From positions 682,001 to 746,000 of the forward strand of contig NC_003279.8 of NCBI RefSeq assembly GCF_000002985.6: a stretch of DNA of 64,000 nt, read 5' to 3'. Of the stretch, positions 41,001 to 52,000 are shown piece by piece. How positions within the stretch are numbered: position 1 is the stretch's first letter; each line of letters begins with the position of its first letter. The translations under genes and the position numbers were made by a program. The notes under the pieces were generated by a model that had not been told where the DNA came from, searched no databases, and was given only the letters and a program-made list of their open reading frames with translations. The DNA is from Caenorhabditis elegans. Its lineage: Eukaryota > Nematoda > Chromadorea > Rhabditida > Rhabditidae.

Positions 41001-44000
41001 GGAGGGGAGATTCTAGTTTTTTGGCAAGTTCGGTGGAGTTGGGCGGGAAGAGCTCGCAGCCATATTCGAGTACGGGGCGGATGTAAACATTGAACAGTTT
41101 AAAATAGAATTCGGGACTTTTAGAGCGGAATGAACGAAGGATTTGGCGACACTTAAGGAGGGCACTATTAGAAGTCTGATTAATATGATTAACAAATGAT
41201 AATTTGGTATCGACAATGATTCCAAGATCTCTGATAGAATCACGCGGTTTAATTTCAACACTATTTACAAAGTATTTATGACGGGGGTTCTTTTTTCCAA
41301 AATGTAATACGGCAGTTTTGTGCTCAGCAAGATTTAGACGCCATTTTTTACACCAATCAGCGACAATATTGATGCTTGTTTGGATAGAGGTGGGGTCCGA
41401 TCCGAGTAATTTTAGATCGTCGGCAAAGGCTGTAACATGGACATCAGGGGGGAACAAATCTAATAAGCCATTAATATACAAAAGAAAGAGGAATGGTAAA
41501 ATTGTGGAAAAAACCGTAAAAAATCAACAAATTTCGAAAAAAAATCGTAAAAAATTGAGACATTTGAAAAAAAAAATCTAGCAAAATTTGAAAAAAAAAT
41601 CGTTTAAAATTCAGCAAATTTATTTTAAAAAATCATTAAAAATTCAGCAAATTTGGAAAAAAAAACAAATAAATCTGTAAAATTAAAAAAAAAACCAGTA
41701 GAATTTGAAAAAAAATTGTTTAAAAAATTCAGCAAATTTCTAAAAAAAAATCATAATTAATTGATAAAAATTTTTTAAAAACGTAAAAAAATATTTAAAA
41801 TTCTGCAAAATTTGAAAAAAATCGTTTAAAATTCAGCCAAATTTCGAAAAAAAAAGCATTAAAAAAGAGAAAAATTGGAAAAATTCTGCACAATTTTTTA
41901 AAAATTATTATTCTGAAAAAATTTAAAAATTCATGGAAAAATCTGCAAAATTATTTTTTAAAAATCGTTAAAAATTCAGCAAAAATTGGAAAAAAATCGT
42001 TTAAAAATCAGCAAATTTCGAAAAAATAAAACATTAAAAATTCAACAAAATTAAAATTAGAAAATCATTAAAAAATACAGCCAAACCGTAAAAAATCAGC
42101 AAATTTCGAAAAAAATTCGTTAAAACTTCAGCAAACTTCTAAAAAAAATCATTTAAAAATGCAGGAAATACGAAAAAGAAACATCAAAAATTGAGACAAT
42201 TGGAAAAAAAATTCGTTAAAAATTAACCCAAATAAATTTGCTGAATTTTTTAGATTTTTTTTTTTATAAATTTGCTGAATTTTTGAAAAAAATTCAGCAA
42301 ATTTATTTTAAAAAAATCTAAAAAATTCAGCAAATTTCTTTTTTAAAAATCGTTAAAAATTCGGGAAAACTTGGAAAAATTGTGCAAAATTCAGAACAAA
42401 AAAATTTCAAAATTTTCCCAATTTTTAAGTTTTTATTTAGTTTTCAGAATTGTTTAATAGTGAAAAAATCATAAAAAATTCAACAAAATTTAAAATTCAA
42501 AATTTTCCAGAATTTTCATGGGTCCCGCCACGATCCACTCCAACCTTCAAAAAATCATGTAATTTCCAGGCGTTGCGGCTTCCCAAATCGGCGGAATCAC
42601 ACTTCACGCGTTTTGCGGTTTTCGCTACGAAAATTCGACGCCTGAACAGTGCCTAAAACAGGTTTTACGCCAAAATCACATGGTCCGACAGTGGAAACAA
42701 TGCTCACACTTGATAATTGACGAGATTTCCATGATTGATCGCGACTTTTTTGAAGCTCTCGAATATGTGAGCTCATTGCGTTTTGATCTACAAAAAATGC
42801 GGGAGTTTTCCCAGCATTGCTCATTTGATCTACAAAAAATGCGGGAATTTTCCCAGCATTGCTCATTTGATCTACAAAAAATGCGGGAATTTTCCCAGCA
42901 TTGCTCATTTGATCTACAAAAAATGCGGGAATTCTCCCAGCATTGCTCATTTGATCTACAAAAAATGCGGGAATTTTTCAAGTGTGACGTCAGCACACTC
43001 ATGCGAAATCTGCTGAAAAGTCTGCGTCTCTTCTCCCGCATTTTTCGGAGATCAAACCAAAATGGGACCCGAAAATTCCAAAAAAAAATCGATAATTTCC
43101 CGTCCCAGGTCGCCCGTACCGTCCGTAATAACGATAAGCCGTTCGGTGGAATTCAGCTCATTATCACTGGAGATTTCTTTCAATTACCGCCCGTCTCGAA
43201 GGATGAACCAGTTTTTTGTTTTGAGGTGTGCGGAATTTCGGAGCATCGTTTGGACCGTCTAACTCTTAAAAAAATTTTTTTGCAGAGCGAAGCCTGGAGC
43301 CGATGTATCCAAAAAACGATTGTCCTGAAAAATGTGAAACGACAAAATGACAATGTTTTTGTGAAAATTTTGAATAACGTTAGAGTTGGAAAGTACGTAA
43401 ACTACTGGAAAAATTTAAAAATTTCGAATTTTTCAGGGTTTTTTACTAGAAATTTTGATTTTTTTCAGTGAAATTCCAATAAAAGCTGGAAATTTTCAGA
43501 AAAAAGGAAAAAATATGAAAATTTGTAATTAATTTCGAAAAATGCTGAAAATCTCCAAAACCTTCCAGAAAAGCTGGAAATTTCATAAAAATTTGGGAAA
43601 ATCTGAAATTTTCAGAAAATTCAAAAAAAGCAAAAAATCTCGAAAACCTTCCAGAGAAGCTGGAAAATTTCAGAAATTTCCAAAAAAATAAATTCTGAAA
43701 ATTTCATAAAAATCACTGATTTCTGTCTTCCCTCATAAGTTGAAATGGAAGAGTTTTTGCCGAACTAGGCCATTTTGGTTCGGCCAGATCTTGGGTAGAT
43801 TTACGGCGCGTTGCGTGTCGCGTCGCGGCTCGATTTTAGTTGTAAAATTAAATGTATTAGTCCGTGTGGAGTACACGACACTTTCCCACGTGTTGTCCGG
43901 CAGGTGATTGTCAATGGAGCGCGAAAAATTCAACGAGGAAGGCCAGAACCCCGTGATAGACCGGCCAACACGGGGTTCTGGCCTTCCTCATTTCATTTTT

Positions 44001-47000
44001 CGCGCTCCATTGACAATCACCTGCCGGACAACACGTGGGAAAGTGTCGTGTACTCCACACGGACAAATACATTTAGTTTTACAACTACTAATTGAGCCGC
44101 GACGCGACACGCAACGCGCCGTAAATCTACCCCAGAAATGGCCGAGCCAAAATGGCCTAGTTCGGCAAAAACTCTTCCATTTCAATTTATGAGGGAAGCC
44201 AGAAATCCGTGTGAAATTTCCAAAAAGAAGCTCCAAAAAAAAATTCCAAAAAAATCTCGATAGCCTTCCAGAAACGCTGGAAATTTCAGAAAATCTCCTG
44301 AAATTGATAAAAATTCGAAAAAAATCTCAAAATTGTTAGAAAATCAGTGAAAATTTGGAAAATTCAGAAATTAAAAAAAAAATTTTTTTTTGGAATTTAG
44401 AATTTAGAATTCTTCAAATTGTCGAAAAATGCTCCAGAAAACTTGTAAAAATTTAATTTTTTTTTTTTTGAAATTTCCAAAAAATTTATTTATTTTTCAG
44501 ATGCGACTTCAAATCAGCGGATATTCTAAAGGAATCCTCGAAAAATCAATTCCCATCCAGCGTAATTCCAACCAAACTGTGCACACATTCAGATGACGCC
44601 GATCGAATTAACAGCTCAAGCATCGAGACAACACAAGGCGACGCGAAAACCTTCCACGCCTACGATGACGAGAGTTTTGACACGCACGCCAAGGCCCGAA
44701 CGTTGGCACAGAAGAAGCTTGTGCTGAAAGTTGGAGCTCAGGTGATGCTCATCAAGAATATCGATGTGATCAAGGGACTTTGTAATGGGTCACGTGGATT
44801 TGTGGAGAAATTCTCTGAAAACGGGAATCCTATGATTCGATTTGTATCGCAAGCCGATGCTTCCATTGAGGCACGTTTTACAGAAATGACCATTTTATGG
44901 GCGTGGCTTTTTTTTTGGAAAATTTTTTTTTTCCAAAATTTCTGGATTTTTCTCTAAAATGGAAAAAACCCACGAAAATTGTAAAAAATTTGAAATTTTT
45001 TAAATCGGAAAAAAATAAAATTTTCTTTCTTAAAATTAGGCTTAGGCTTAAGCTTAGGCCTGGGCTTAGTCTTAGGTTTATGCTTAAATTTGAAAAAAAA
45101 AATTTCTAATTTTTTCCAGATTTTTCCGTTTTTTTTTTCAGAGAAAATCTAAAATTTTCGATTTCTACCTGTTTTTCAAAAAAAGTTAAAAAAAACATTT
45201 TCGCAAATTTTGTAGAAATTTTTCTTTTTTTTTTCTTAAAATTAGGCTTAGGCTTAGGCTTATGCTTAGGCTTAGGCTTAGGCTTATTCGTAGGACTATG
45301 CTTTGGCTTAGACTTAGACTTAAGCCTAAGCCTAAGCCTAACCCTCTTAAAAAGTTACAAGAAGGTTTTTCCTTGCGCTTGGAGCGCAAAAGAAAAGAAA
45401 AAGAGCTATTCAGACTTAGGGTGCCCAACTGGAATAAAACATTGGAAATCCTTATGACACACTTAAGCCTAAAGGCCCGAAAAACATACTAGGATGCCCA
45501 ACTGGAATAAAATATTGGAAATCCTTATGACACACCGGCGGTATGGCGCGGCTTAAGCCTAAATAGCCACTTTTATCAAAATACATTTGAGCTCGTCTTG
45601 CGTTTTACTTTGACTTCTCAGGCAACTCAAAAGTAATCTGTGGATATTTTTCAGTAATCTAAATGAAGACTATAGATTACTAAGAAACTTGGAGATTTCA
45701 TAATATTTGGGGGGATGCGAGCATCCATTGGAGATTTGCCATTTGATAGAACTTTTAGCGGCAAAAGTCCAAAACAAAGCTCACAGTGGGCTCTCAAAGA
45801 TCATAAAATAGCACTGTAACGAAGAACTTTAACGATCTAACGAAGCAATTTTACAAATTCACTTTGGTAGCTCATATCTCCGTGGATAAAATTTTTACAG
45901 AAAAGTCATCAACTGATAAGTTGTTGATATTGTTGTAAAGAACAAGTTTGTAGTTGAAAGTTTTTTTTACCAAAAAATTTTTGTTTGAGAGAAAAGCATT
46001 AGAAACGGAATAGCATCATAAAAATAACAACAGCAGTTGCCGCACTTCACGCGGTTCTATCTCAAACAAAAGCGGAGATATGAGCTACCAAAGTGAAATT
46101 GGAAAATTGGCCCTCCAATGCTTCGTTAAAGTGCTATTTTCAGGATCTTTGAGAGCCCGCCGTGAGCTTGGTTCTGGAGTTATATTGATCAAATTGACCC
46201 TCCAGTAAAGGAGGACCTTTGATGAATATAATCACTCTGATGGTATTTAATTCCGATGAGTAATCCATTTTTCTTTTTCTCACATTTGTGAACCAAAAAT
46301 AAGTTTTAAATTAAGGCGGGATATTCTAAGGTGTGATAACATATGTTATTTATTTTTAAATTTAAATAAAGTTTTTTTTTAATTTTTGCTAAAAAACGAA
46401 TAGTTTACAACCGCCTCGCTCAAATGTATTTTGATAAAAGTGGCTATTTAGGCTTAAGCCGCGCCATACCGCCGGTGTGTCATAAGGATTTCCAATATTT
46501 TATTCCAGTTGGGCATCCTAGTATGTTTTTCGGGCCTTTAGGCTTAAGTGTGTCATAAGGATTTCCAATATTTTATTCCAGTTGGGCATCCTAGTTTTTT
46601 TTTTTCGGGCCCTTAGGCTTAAGTGTGTCATAAGGATTTCCAATGTTTTATTCCAGTTGGGCACCCTAAGTCTAAATAGCTCTTTTTCTTTTCTTTTGCG
46701 CTCCAAGCGCAAGGAAAAACCTTCATGTAACTTTTTAAGAGGGTTTCATATATTTTATTAAAATCGGGGCGAAGCCCTGATTTTAAATCCATATTGTTTT
46801 TGTTTTTGTCTTCCACTATCCCTGCAAATAGGAAAGAGAATGTGTTCTTTCTGATGAAGTAAAAATCATCATAAAATCTTGAAAACTGAGAGCAGGAGGT
46901 AATATTTGAATATATTGGGTTGTAAATGTGTGTCTCCCTGTGGGTGGGGTGGCGATGTGTTGGCAGCCAATCCTTCAACGAACTGTATCTCCCGCCTGTA

Positions 47001-48937
47001 TCTCCCTTCAAAGTGAGAATTGGGTTACAAAAATTTGAGGGAATATGAAAAAAGGTGTGAGGATTTCAAAAATATTATTGTTGAAACACCAGACCAAACC
47101 ACTTTTTCTGGGCAAGAGACAGAAAATTAATTTTTTGAAAAATTTCAAACTGGCACAAAATTTTTTCAAAAACAAATTTTCACAAATTGTTAAAAGATGC
47201 CATTTTTAATCAATATTGTTCATTGAACACAGAAAAGAAAACGAAGATTCATCAAAAAATGAGTGAAAAATCGCAAAAATTCGAAAAAATCCGTGCTGAA
47301 AAACTCGAGTTTTTGGCGGTGCTGAAAAAAATTTTCACTAAAATTTTTTTGAAACTTAGTTTTTCGGATTTAGCGTCAAATTTTGAATCTATATAAAAAA
47401 AAAAATTAAAATTGATCTCAGATTGAGTGAATAATAAACGCTCAAAGTTGAAAAATGAACAACGCAAAAACGGCAGTAACTTGCTTCAAGGTCGGTTGTC
47501 TCAGTGAGTTTTCACTCAATTTTCGAAATTTTTTTGCTCTATCGCTTTAGAAATATTTGTAATTTCATTTTTTTTCCTCAAAATCAAAATATCTCAAACG
47601 ACCGCCATCCTACGAGAAGGGAAAAAAAAAGTTTTTGGAAAAAAAATCAAAAATTTTTTTTCTGCCTCGATTTTCAAAATGAAAAAATCACTTTTTCGGA
47701 ATAAACTTTTTCACAAATGTATTTTGATAAAAGTGGCTATTTAGGCTTAAGCCGCGCCATACCGCCGGTGTGTCATAAGGATTTCCAATATTTTATTCCA
47801 GTTGGGCATCCTAGTATGTTTTTCGGGCCTTTAGGCTTAAGTGTGTCATAAGGATTTCCAATATTTTATTCCAGTTGGGCATCCTAGTTTTTTTTTCGGG
47901 CCCTTAGGCTTAAGTGTGTCATAAGGATTTCCAATGTTTTATTCCAGTTGGGCACCCTAAGTCTGAATAGCTCTTTTTCTTTTCTTTTGCGCTCCAAGCG
48001 CAAGGAAAAACCTTCTTGTAACTTTTTAAGAGGGTTAGGCTTATGCTTAAGCTTAGGGTTAGGGTTAGGGTTAGGCGTAGGCGTAGGCTTAGGTTTAGGC
48101 TTCGGCTTCAGGAATATTTAAAAAAAAAATCGAAAAATAGATTTTGCGAAAAAAAATCGTGATAAAGCCTGCTAAAATTTTCAAAAAAATTAAATTTTTC
48201 AAATTTTTCAAATTCCCAAGATTTTGGTCTCGCAGCGAAAACATCCAACTACAGTAACCCTCGCCCTCTCCAATTTTCAGATCCGCCGCTCCAAGTTCTC
48301 AGTCCGCATTCCCGGGAGTGATGCTCCGTTGATTCGCCGTCAACTCCCACTCCAACTCGCCTGGGCCATCTCCATTCACAAATCGCAGGGAATGACGCTC
48401 GACTGTGCGGAAATTTCGTTGGAGCGCGTTTTCGCCGACGGACAGGCGTATGTGGCGTTGTCGCGCGCACGATCACTGGCGGCAATTCGAATTATCGGCT
48501 TCGACGCGTCGTGTGTCCGAGCGAATTCAAAGGTGAACAGGGGATTTTCGAGATGGAAATCTATGAAAAATGGATGGATGGTGTTAGATATCTCCTTTTC
48601 GTGGGTTCTCTCACGTGGTGTCAGAGTGCCTCATTTCGGCTTGATCTACTGTGTAGATCTACAAAAAATGCGGGAGATGAGGAGACTCAGACTTCTCAAC
48701 TGGTTTCGCATGGTTTAGAACGTGCTGACGTCACTTTTCTCTGGGCATAAAATTCCCGCATTTTTTGTAGATCAACCGGTAAGGGATCTCTCAGCTACGT
48801 GGAAAATTATCGATTTTTTATCGAATTTTTTGCAGGTTATCGATTTTTACAAATCCATCGAGGCAGAATGCGACGACGAACAGGACTGGGAAGCCCCTGC
48901 TGCTGGACCAAGGCTCAAGCGAGTTCGATCGATTTAA
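38078..48937 (+). CDS. pif-1: PIF1-family 5'-3' DNA helicase
   Basis: Thirteen exons: 38078-38253, 38298-38432, 38486-38599, 38644-38784, 38828-38939, 40103-40201, 40244-40355, 42570-42766, 43109-43225, 43286-43392, 44501-44870, 48281-48532, 48836-48937. Phases agree, giving 677 aa. Helicase motifs: Walker [12 protein letters not shown] (about 265-275), Walker B LIIDEIS (about 344-350), [17 protein letters not shown] (375-391), [31 protein letters not shown] (about 582-601) and [10 protein letters not shown] (about 617-626). The order and spacing match metazoan PIF1, which removes proteins and G-quadruplexes from DNA and acts in the nucleus and mitochondria, including at telomeres (family knowledge). 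The N-terminal 226 aa correspond to the less conserved PIF1 N-terminal domain. The intron 44871-48280 appears to be GC-AG. The large introns hold a retrotransposon fragment and TTAGGC repeats. The gene is convergent with the membrane-protein gene, 130 bp apart. Confidence 0.97.
39020..40000. mobile_element. Composite: CACGG elements flanking a fold-back in pif-1 intron 5
   Basis: A plus copy (39020-39234) and a 5'-truncated minus copy (39793-40000) of the CACGG element bracket a fold-back whose ends are GGTGCAAGCGCGCTCC (39267) and GGAGCGCGCTTGCAT (39758). The inner arms include ATTTTCATGTCGAAATAG-like and complementary AT-rich sequence. The whole structure sits in the 1163-bp intron between exons 5 and 6. 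Confidence 0.75.
40505..41505 (-). mobile_element. 5'-truncated non-LTR retrotransposon (CR1/LINE-like reverse transcriptase)
   Basis: The minus-strand frame 40636-41481 (281 aa) carries reverse-transcriptase motifs: [12 protein letters not shown] then AFADDLKLL (the FADD active site), [14 protein letters not shown], and [12 protein letters not shown] followed by the CR1-type C-terminal block [13 protein letters not shown]. The frame stays open to a natural stop (DTLFPPT). The 3' end extends to about 40505, ending near ACAAATAAACAATTATT. The 5' end is cut just before the LLYINGL block, so the endonuclease and most of the RT are missing. It lies antisense in pif-1 intron 7. The long intact frame suggests a fairly recent insertion. 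Confidence 0.9.
41506..42440. repeat. AAAATTCAGCAAATTTGAAAA satellite in pif-1 intron 7
   Basis: About 930 bp of a diverged unit of roughly 32 bp, AAAAATCGTTAAAAATTCAG plus CAAATTTGG. It begins where the retrotransposon 5' end stops, so the element apparently inserted into this satellite; short matching satellite (GTTAAAAATTC-like) also lies on the other side near 40480. Confidence 0.75.
42777..43062. repeat. CACGTG fold-back with a 42-bp tandem expansion in pif-1 intron 8
   Basis: Five tandem copies of TTTGATCTACAAAAAATGCG plus GGAATTTTCCCAGCATTGCTCA (period 42 bp, from 42782). The arm ends in TGTGACGTCAGCACACTCAT and the opposite arm CTTCTCCCGCATTTTTCGGA. Because 42 is a multiple of 3, three frames give long spurious 14-aa-repeat ORFs. 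The copies are nearly identical. Confidence 0.9.
43714..44211. mobile_element. Head-to-head pair of full CACGG elements in pif-1 intron 10
   Basis: A plus copy (43714-43955, ending GGCCAGAACCCCGTG) and a minus copy (43969-44211, starting CACGGGGTTCTGGCC) are separated by 13 bp (ATAGACCGGCCAA). Together they make an approximately 500-bp near-perfect hairpin with arms of about 240 bp. Confidence 0.85.
45030..48112. repeat. TTAGGC arrays and a triplicated 230-320 bp block in pif-1 intron 11
   Basis: Degenerate TTAGGC arrays lie at about 45037-45090, 45243-45345 and 48035-48110. Block R1 (about 45345-45593) contains AAGGTTTTTCCTTGCGCTTG, CCAACTGGAATAAAA repeats and GGCGGTATGGCGCGGCTTAA. It recurs inverted at R2 (about 46430-46745) and again at R3 (about 47716-48040). 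R2 and R3 each have three CCAGTTGGGCA sub-repeats, R1 two. Between R1 and R2 is a fold-back with arms GGTAGCTCATATCTCCG and CGGAGATATGAGCTACC. 46750-47710 shows no gene I can support. Confidence 0.8.
48613..48790. mobile_element. CACGTG fold-back in the last pif-1 intron
   Basis: Left end CACGTGGTGTCAGAGTGCCT, arm TTGATCTACTGTGTAGATCT then ACAAAAAATGCGGGAGATGA, centre GTGCTGACGTCACTTTT, right arm TTCCCGCATTTTTTGTAGAT. The right end is degenerate (CTCTCAGCTACGTGG). Confidence 0.8.
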
Positions 48938-49067
48938 TTTTTTTTTTTAAATTTTTTTGTGATCTCCAAATGTTCTGTCTTTCTGTCTTCCCCCCCCCCC
49001 CGCCAAAATTCATTAACTGTTTTATTTCACAACACTCTGTATCATCATAATTTTCACATAAAATTGG

Positions 49068-52000
49068 CTATTTCAATGTTGACGTCGAATTTTTAGTCCT
49101 ATCAGCGTCATCGGATCTGAAAAAATGGAAAACTTGAACAAAAAAGCAGGGGGTGGCCTAGAAAGCACAAAAAAAACTCGGACACAGTTCAACGGAGGCA
49201 GTTTTTGGAAAAAAAAAAACGTCATTTTCGTATAGCCACACTGAAATTGAAAGAATTCTGGCCGAGTTTTCCAAATTCTAGGCCACCATGCAAACCGACA
49301 TTTTGGGCGGAAAAGTGCCGGTGGCCGTGGAAGAAGGAAAAACTCGGCCACTCTTCTATGTACTCCTCTCGGAGAATTGTGTTTTCCATGGCCGAGTTTT
49401 TGTGTTTTCTAGGTCATGTCGGCATTTTTCTTAGTCAGTTTCAAAGGAAATACGATACCTGGTCTCGACGCGAAAATTTTTTAATTAAATCCAAAAAGAC
49501 GTGCGCCTTTAAAAAGTACTGTAATTCCAAACTTTCGTTGTTGGGAAATTTTTATCGATTTTTCGTAGTTTTCAAAAAAAATAATCAAATGTACACAGGG
49601 TTCTGTTCTTCCTTATTGATTTTTTCGCGCTCCATTGACAATCGCCCGCAGGATAACGCGTGGGAAAGTCGTGTACTCCACACGGACATCGAGACGCGAC
49701 GCGACACGCAACGCGCCGTGAATCTACCCCAAATATGGCCGAGCCAAAATGGCCTAGTTCGGCAAACTCTTCCATTTCGATTTATGAGGGAAACCAGAAA
49801 TCCGTGAGTAGTGAGAAAAACAACGAAAAAATCGATAAAATTTCCCAACAACGAAAGTTTGAGATTACAGTAGTCTTTAAAGGCGCACACTTTTTCGCAT
49901 TTAACATAAATTTGTCGTGGAGAGAGTATTTTTGGCGCAAAACTTCGCATTCGGGTAATGATAATAGAAGAATTGAAACTCACAAATTCTCCGCCGTCTC
50001 CTCAAGCAGCAGCGGCACAATAAACATGAAATACACGGCCAACACGAAATGAATCGGCACCATCGACACAATGAACAACGACATTCGGAGCATGTGCTCC
50101 AAAACTGTCGGCCGCAACTTTTTCGACGGATTCTCAAAGACGAGATACACTTGCATCGGGCTGTGCACATCTTGAACCGACTTCTTCTTCATTACAGCGC
50201 TCCCTTCTCTGGGCAGCAGGTAGCGTGTCCACGTGGTGTAGGGTGACTCAGTGGTTGTGTGATTTATCGGCGTGAGCTGGAGCATTTTTGCAGAGTCGCA
50301 GGCCAAGGTAGCGGAGGTGTTGGCTCTGAAAGTAGATTTCATACAGGATGGTAATTTCGGGGAGTACTGTAGTGGTGTTATAGTGGTACTGTAGGAGTAC
50401 ACTGTAGGGGAACTGTAGGGGTGCTGTAGCAGTACTGAGGGGGGTACTGTAGGAGTACTGTAAGGGTGCTGTGGGGGTACTGTAGGAGTAATGTGGGGGT
50501 ACTGTAGGAGTACTGTAGGAGCACTGTAGGGGAACTGTAAGGATACTGTAGGAGTAATGTAGATGTACTGTAAGGGTACTGTAGGGGTGCGCTAGTGATA
50601 CTGTAGGGATCATGTAGGAGTACTGTAGAAGTCCTGTAAGGGTACTGTAAGGGTACTGTAGAGGTGCGCTAGTTGTACTGTAAGGGTACTGTAGGGGTAC
50701 TGTAGGTGTACTGTAGGAGTAAAGTAGATTAACTGTAAGGGTACTATAGGGGTACGCTAGTGGTACTGTAGGAGCACTGTAGGCGTACTGTAAGGGTACT
50801 GTAGATGTACTGAAGTAGTTCTGTAAAAGGTACTGTAGGGGTACTGTAAGAGCACTCTAGGGGCATTGTAGGGGTACTGTAGGTGTACTGTAAGGCTACT
50901 GTAGATGTACTGTAAGGGTACTGTAGTTGTTCTGTAAAGGGTACTGTTGGGGTACTGTAGGTTTACTGTAAGGGTACTGCAGGGGTGCTGTAGGGATACT
51001 GTAGGAGTACTGTAGTGGTTCTATAGGAAGACAAACTTTTTTTTGAATTTACTCATCGGAGAATCTAATATTTTTCACCAAATCGATACACCATAAAAAT
51101 TTTAGGACCCAAAGCTAAAAAAAAAAACCAACTTCTCCAATATCATCTCCATCAATTCCAGTTGTTCTGTGCAGTTCGCCATCCCTTCCTTCTTCAATTC
51201 CTTCGCCCGATTCTCCAAATCGTCCACCATCTTCACACCCCGCCGACACGCCGTCTCCACATACCGTTCCGTACCAGCTTCCGCAATTTTCATAAGCTTC
51301 TCGACAGACTCGTTAAACTTGCGTGTTGGCTTGAACAAATGGGAACCTCGAATCGCCTCGGGAACCGGATTTCCACCTCCTTCCACCAGGAGGCTGAACA
51401 GTGTCGTTTTCTGCCTGACGGCCTTAGCCAGGACGTGCCCATAGTTGATCATGTAGATTTGCCCGTTTTCAGATATGTTGAATGTTTCAGCAGATGAGAA
51501 CATTTGAAAATTATTTGATTGTGCGTGTTCATGCACCACAGTAATGAATGCGAGGCGGCAAATTAAAACTCTGAAAGTTTAGATAATTGTACTTTAGTTG
51601 AAATCTACTTTGGTTGACAGGTGCATCGACTAGACTAAAAAAAAAAGCAGGTAGGTAGGTAGGTAGGTAGGTAGGTAGGTAGGTAGGTAGGTAGGTAGGT
51701 AGGTAGGTAAGTAGGTAAAGCGAGACACGGTGCATCGATCTGACTTTAAAAATCTCAATCTCGTATCTTAAGCGTCTTTGGTTCTGTCAGGGAAGCAGGT
51801 AGGGGGGAGGTAGGTGTGATCAGGCAGAGCACCGGAGTTAATATCTGGTGGATTGTGGGCTGCTAATAGGTAGGTAGGCAGGTAAGCAAGCAAGCAAGCA
51901 GGCAGGTAGGTAGGTAGGTAGGTAGGCAGGCAGGTATCAGTTGACAACTTTTTGATGAAACTAAACGGAGCCGAGTTATAAGGTGCCAAAGTTGCACTAG

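Noticed and set aside
42680..43471. Continuous 263-codon frame across the 42-bp repeats in pif-1
   Set aside because: Exons 42570-42766 and 43109-43225 are in phase with each other and match the helicase when the repeat is removed as an intron; the open frame through it is chance periodicity.
46628..47704. Frames between the R2 and R3 blocks of pif-1 intron 11
   Set aside because: They overlap block copies or AT-rich DNA and show no recognisable domain; a hidden small gene is not excluded but not supported.
50248..50613. Minus-strand frame rich in Tyr-Ser-Thr extending the exon at 49984-50325
   Set aside because: The extension lies in the TACTGTAGGG minisatellite, and an acceptor at 50325 restores the correct phase with exon 51133-51570.
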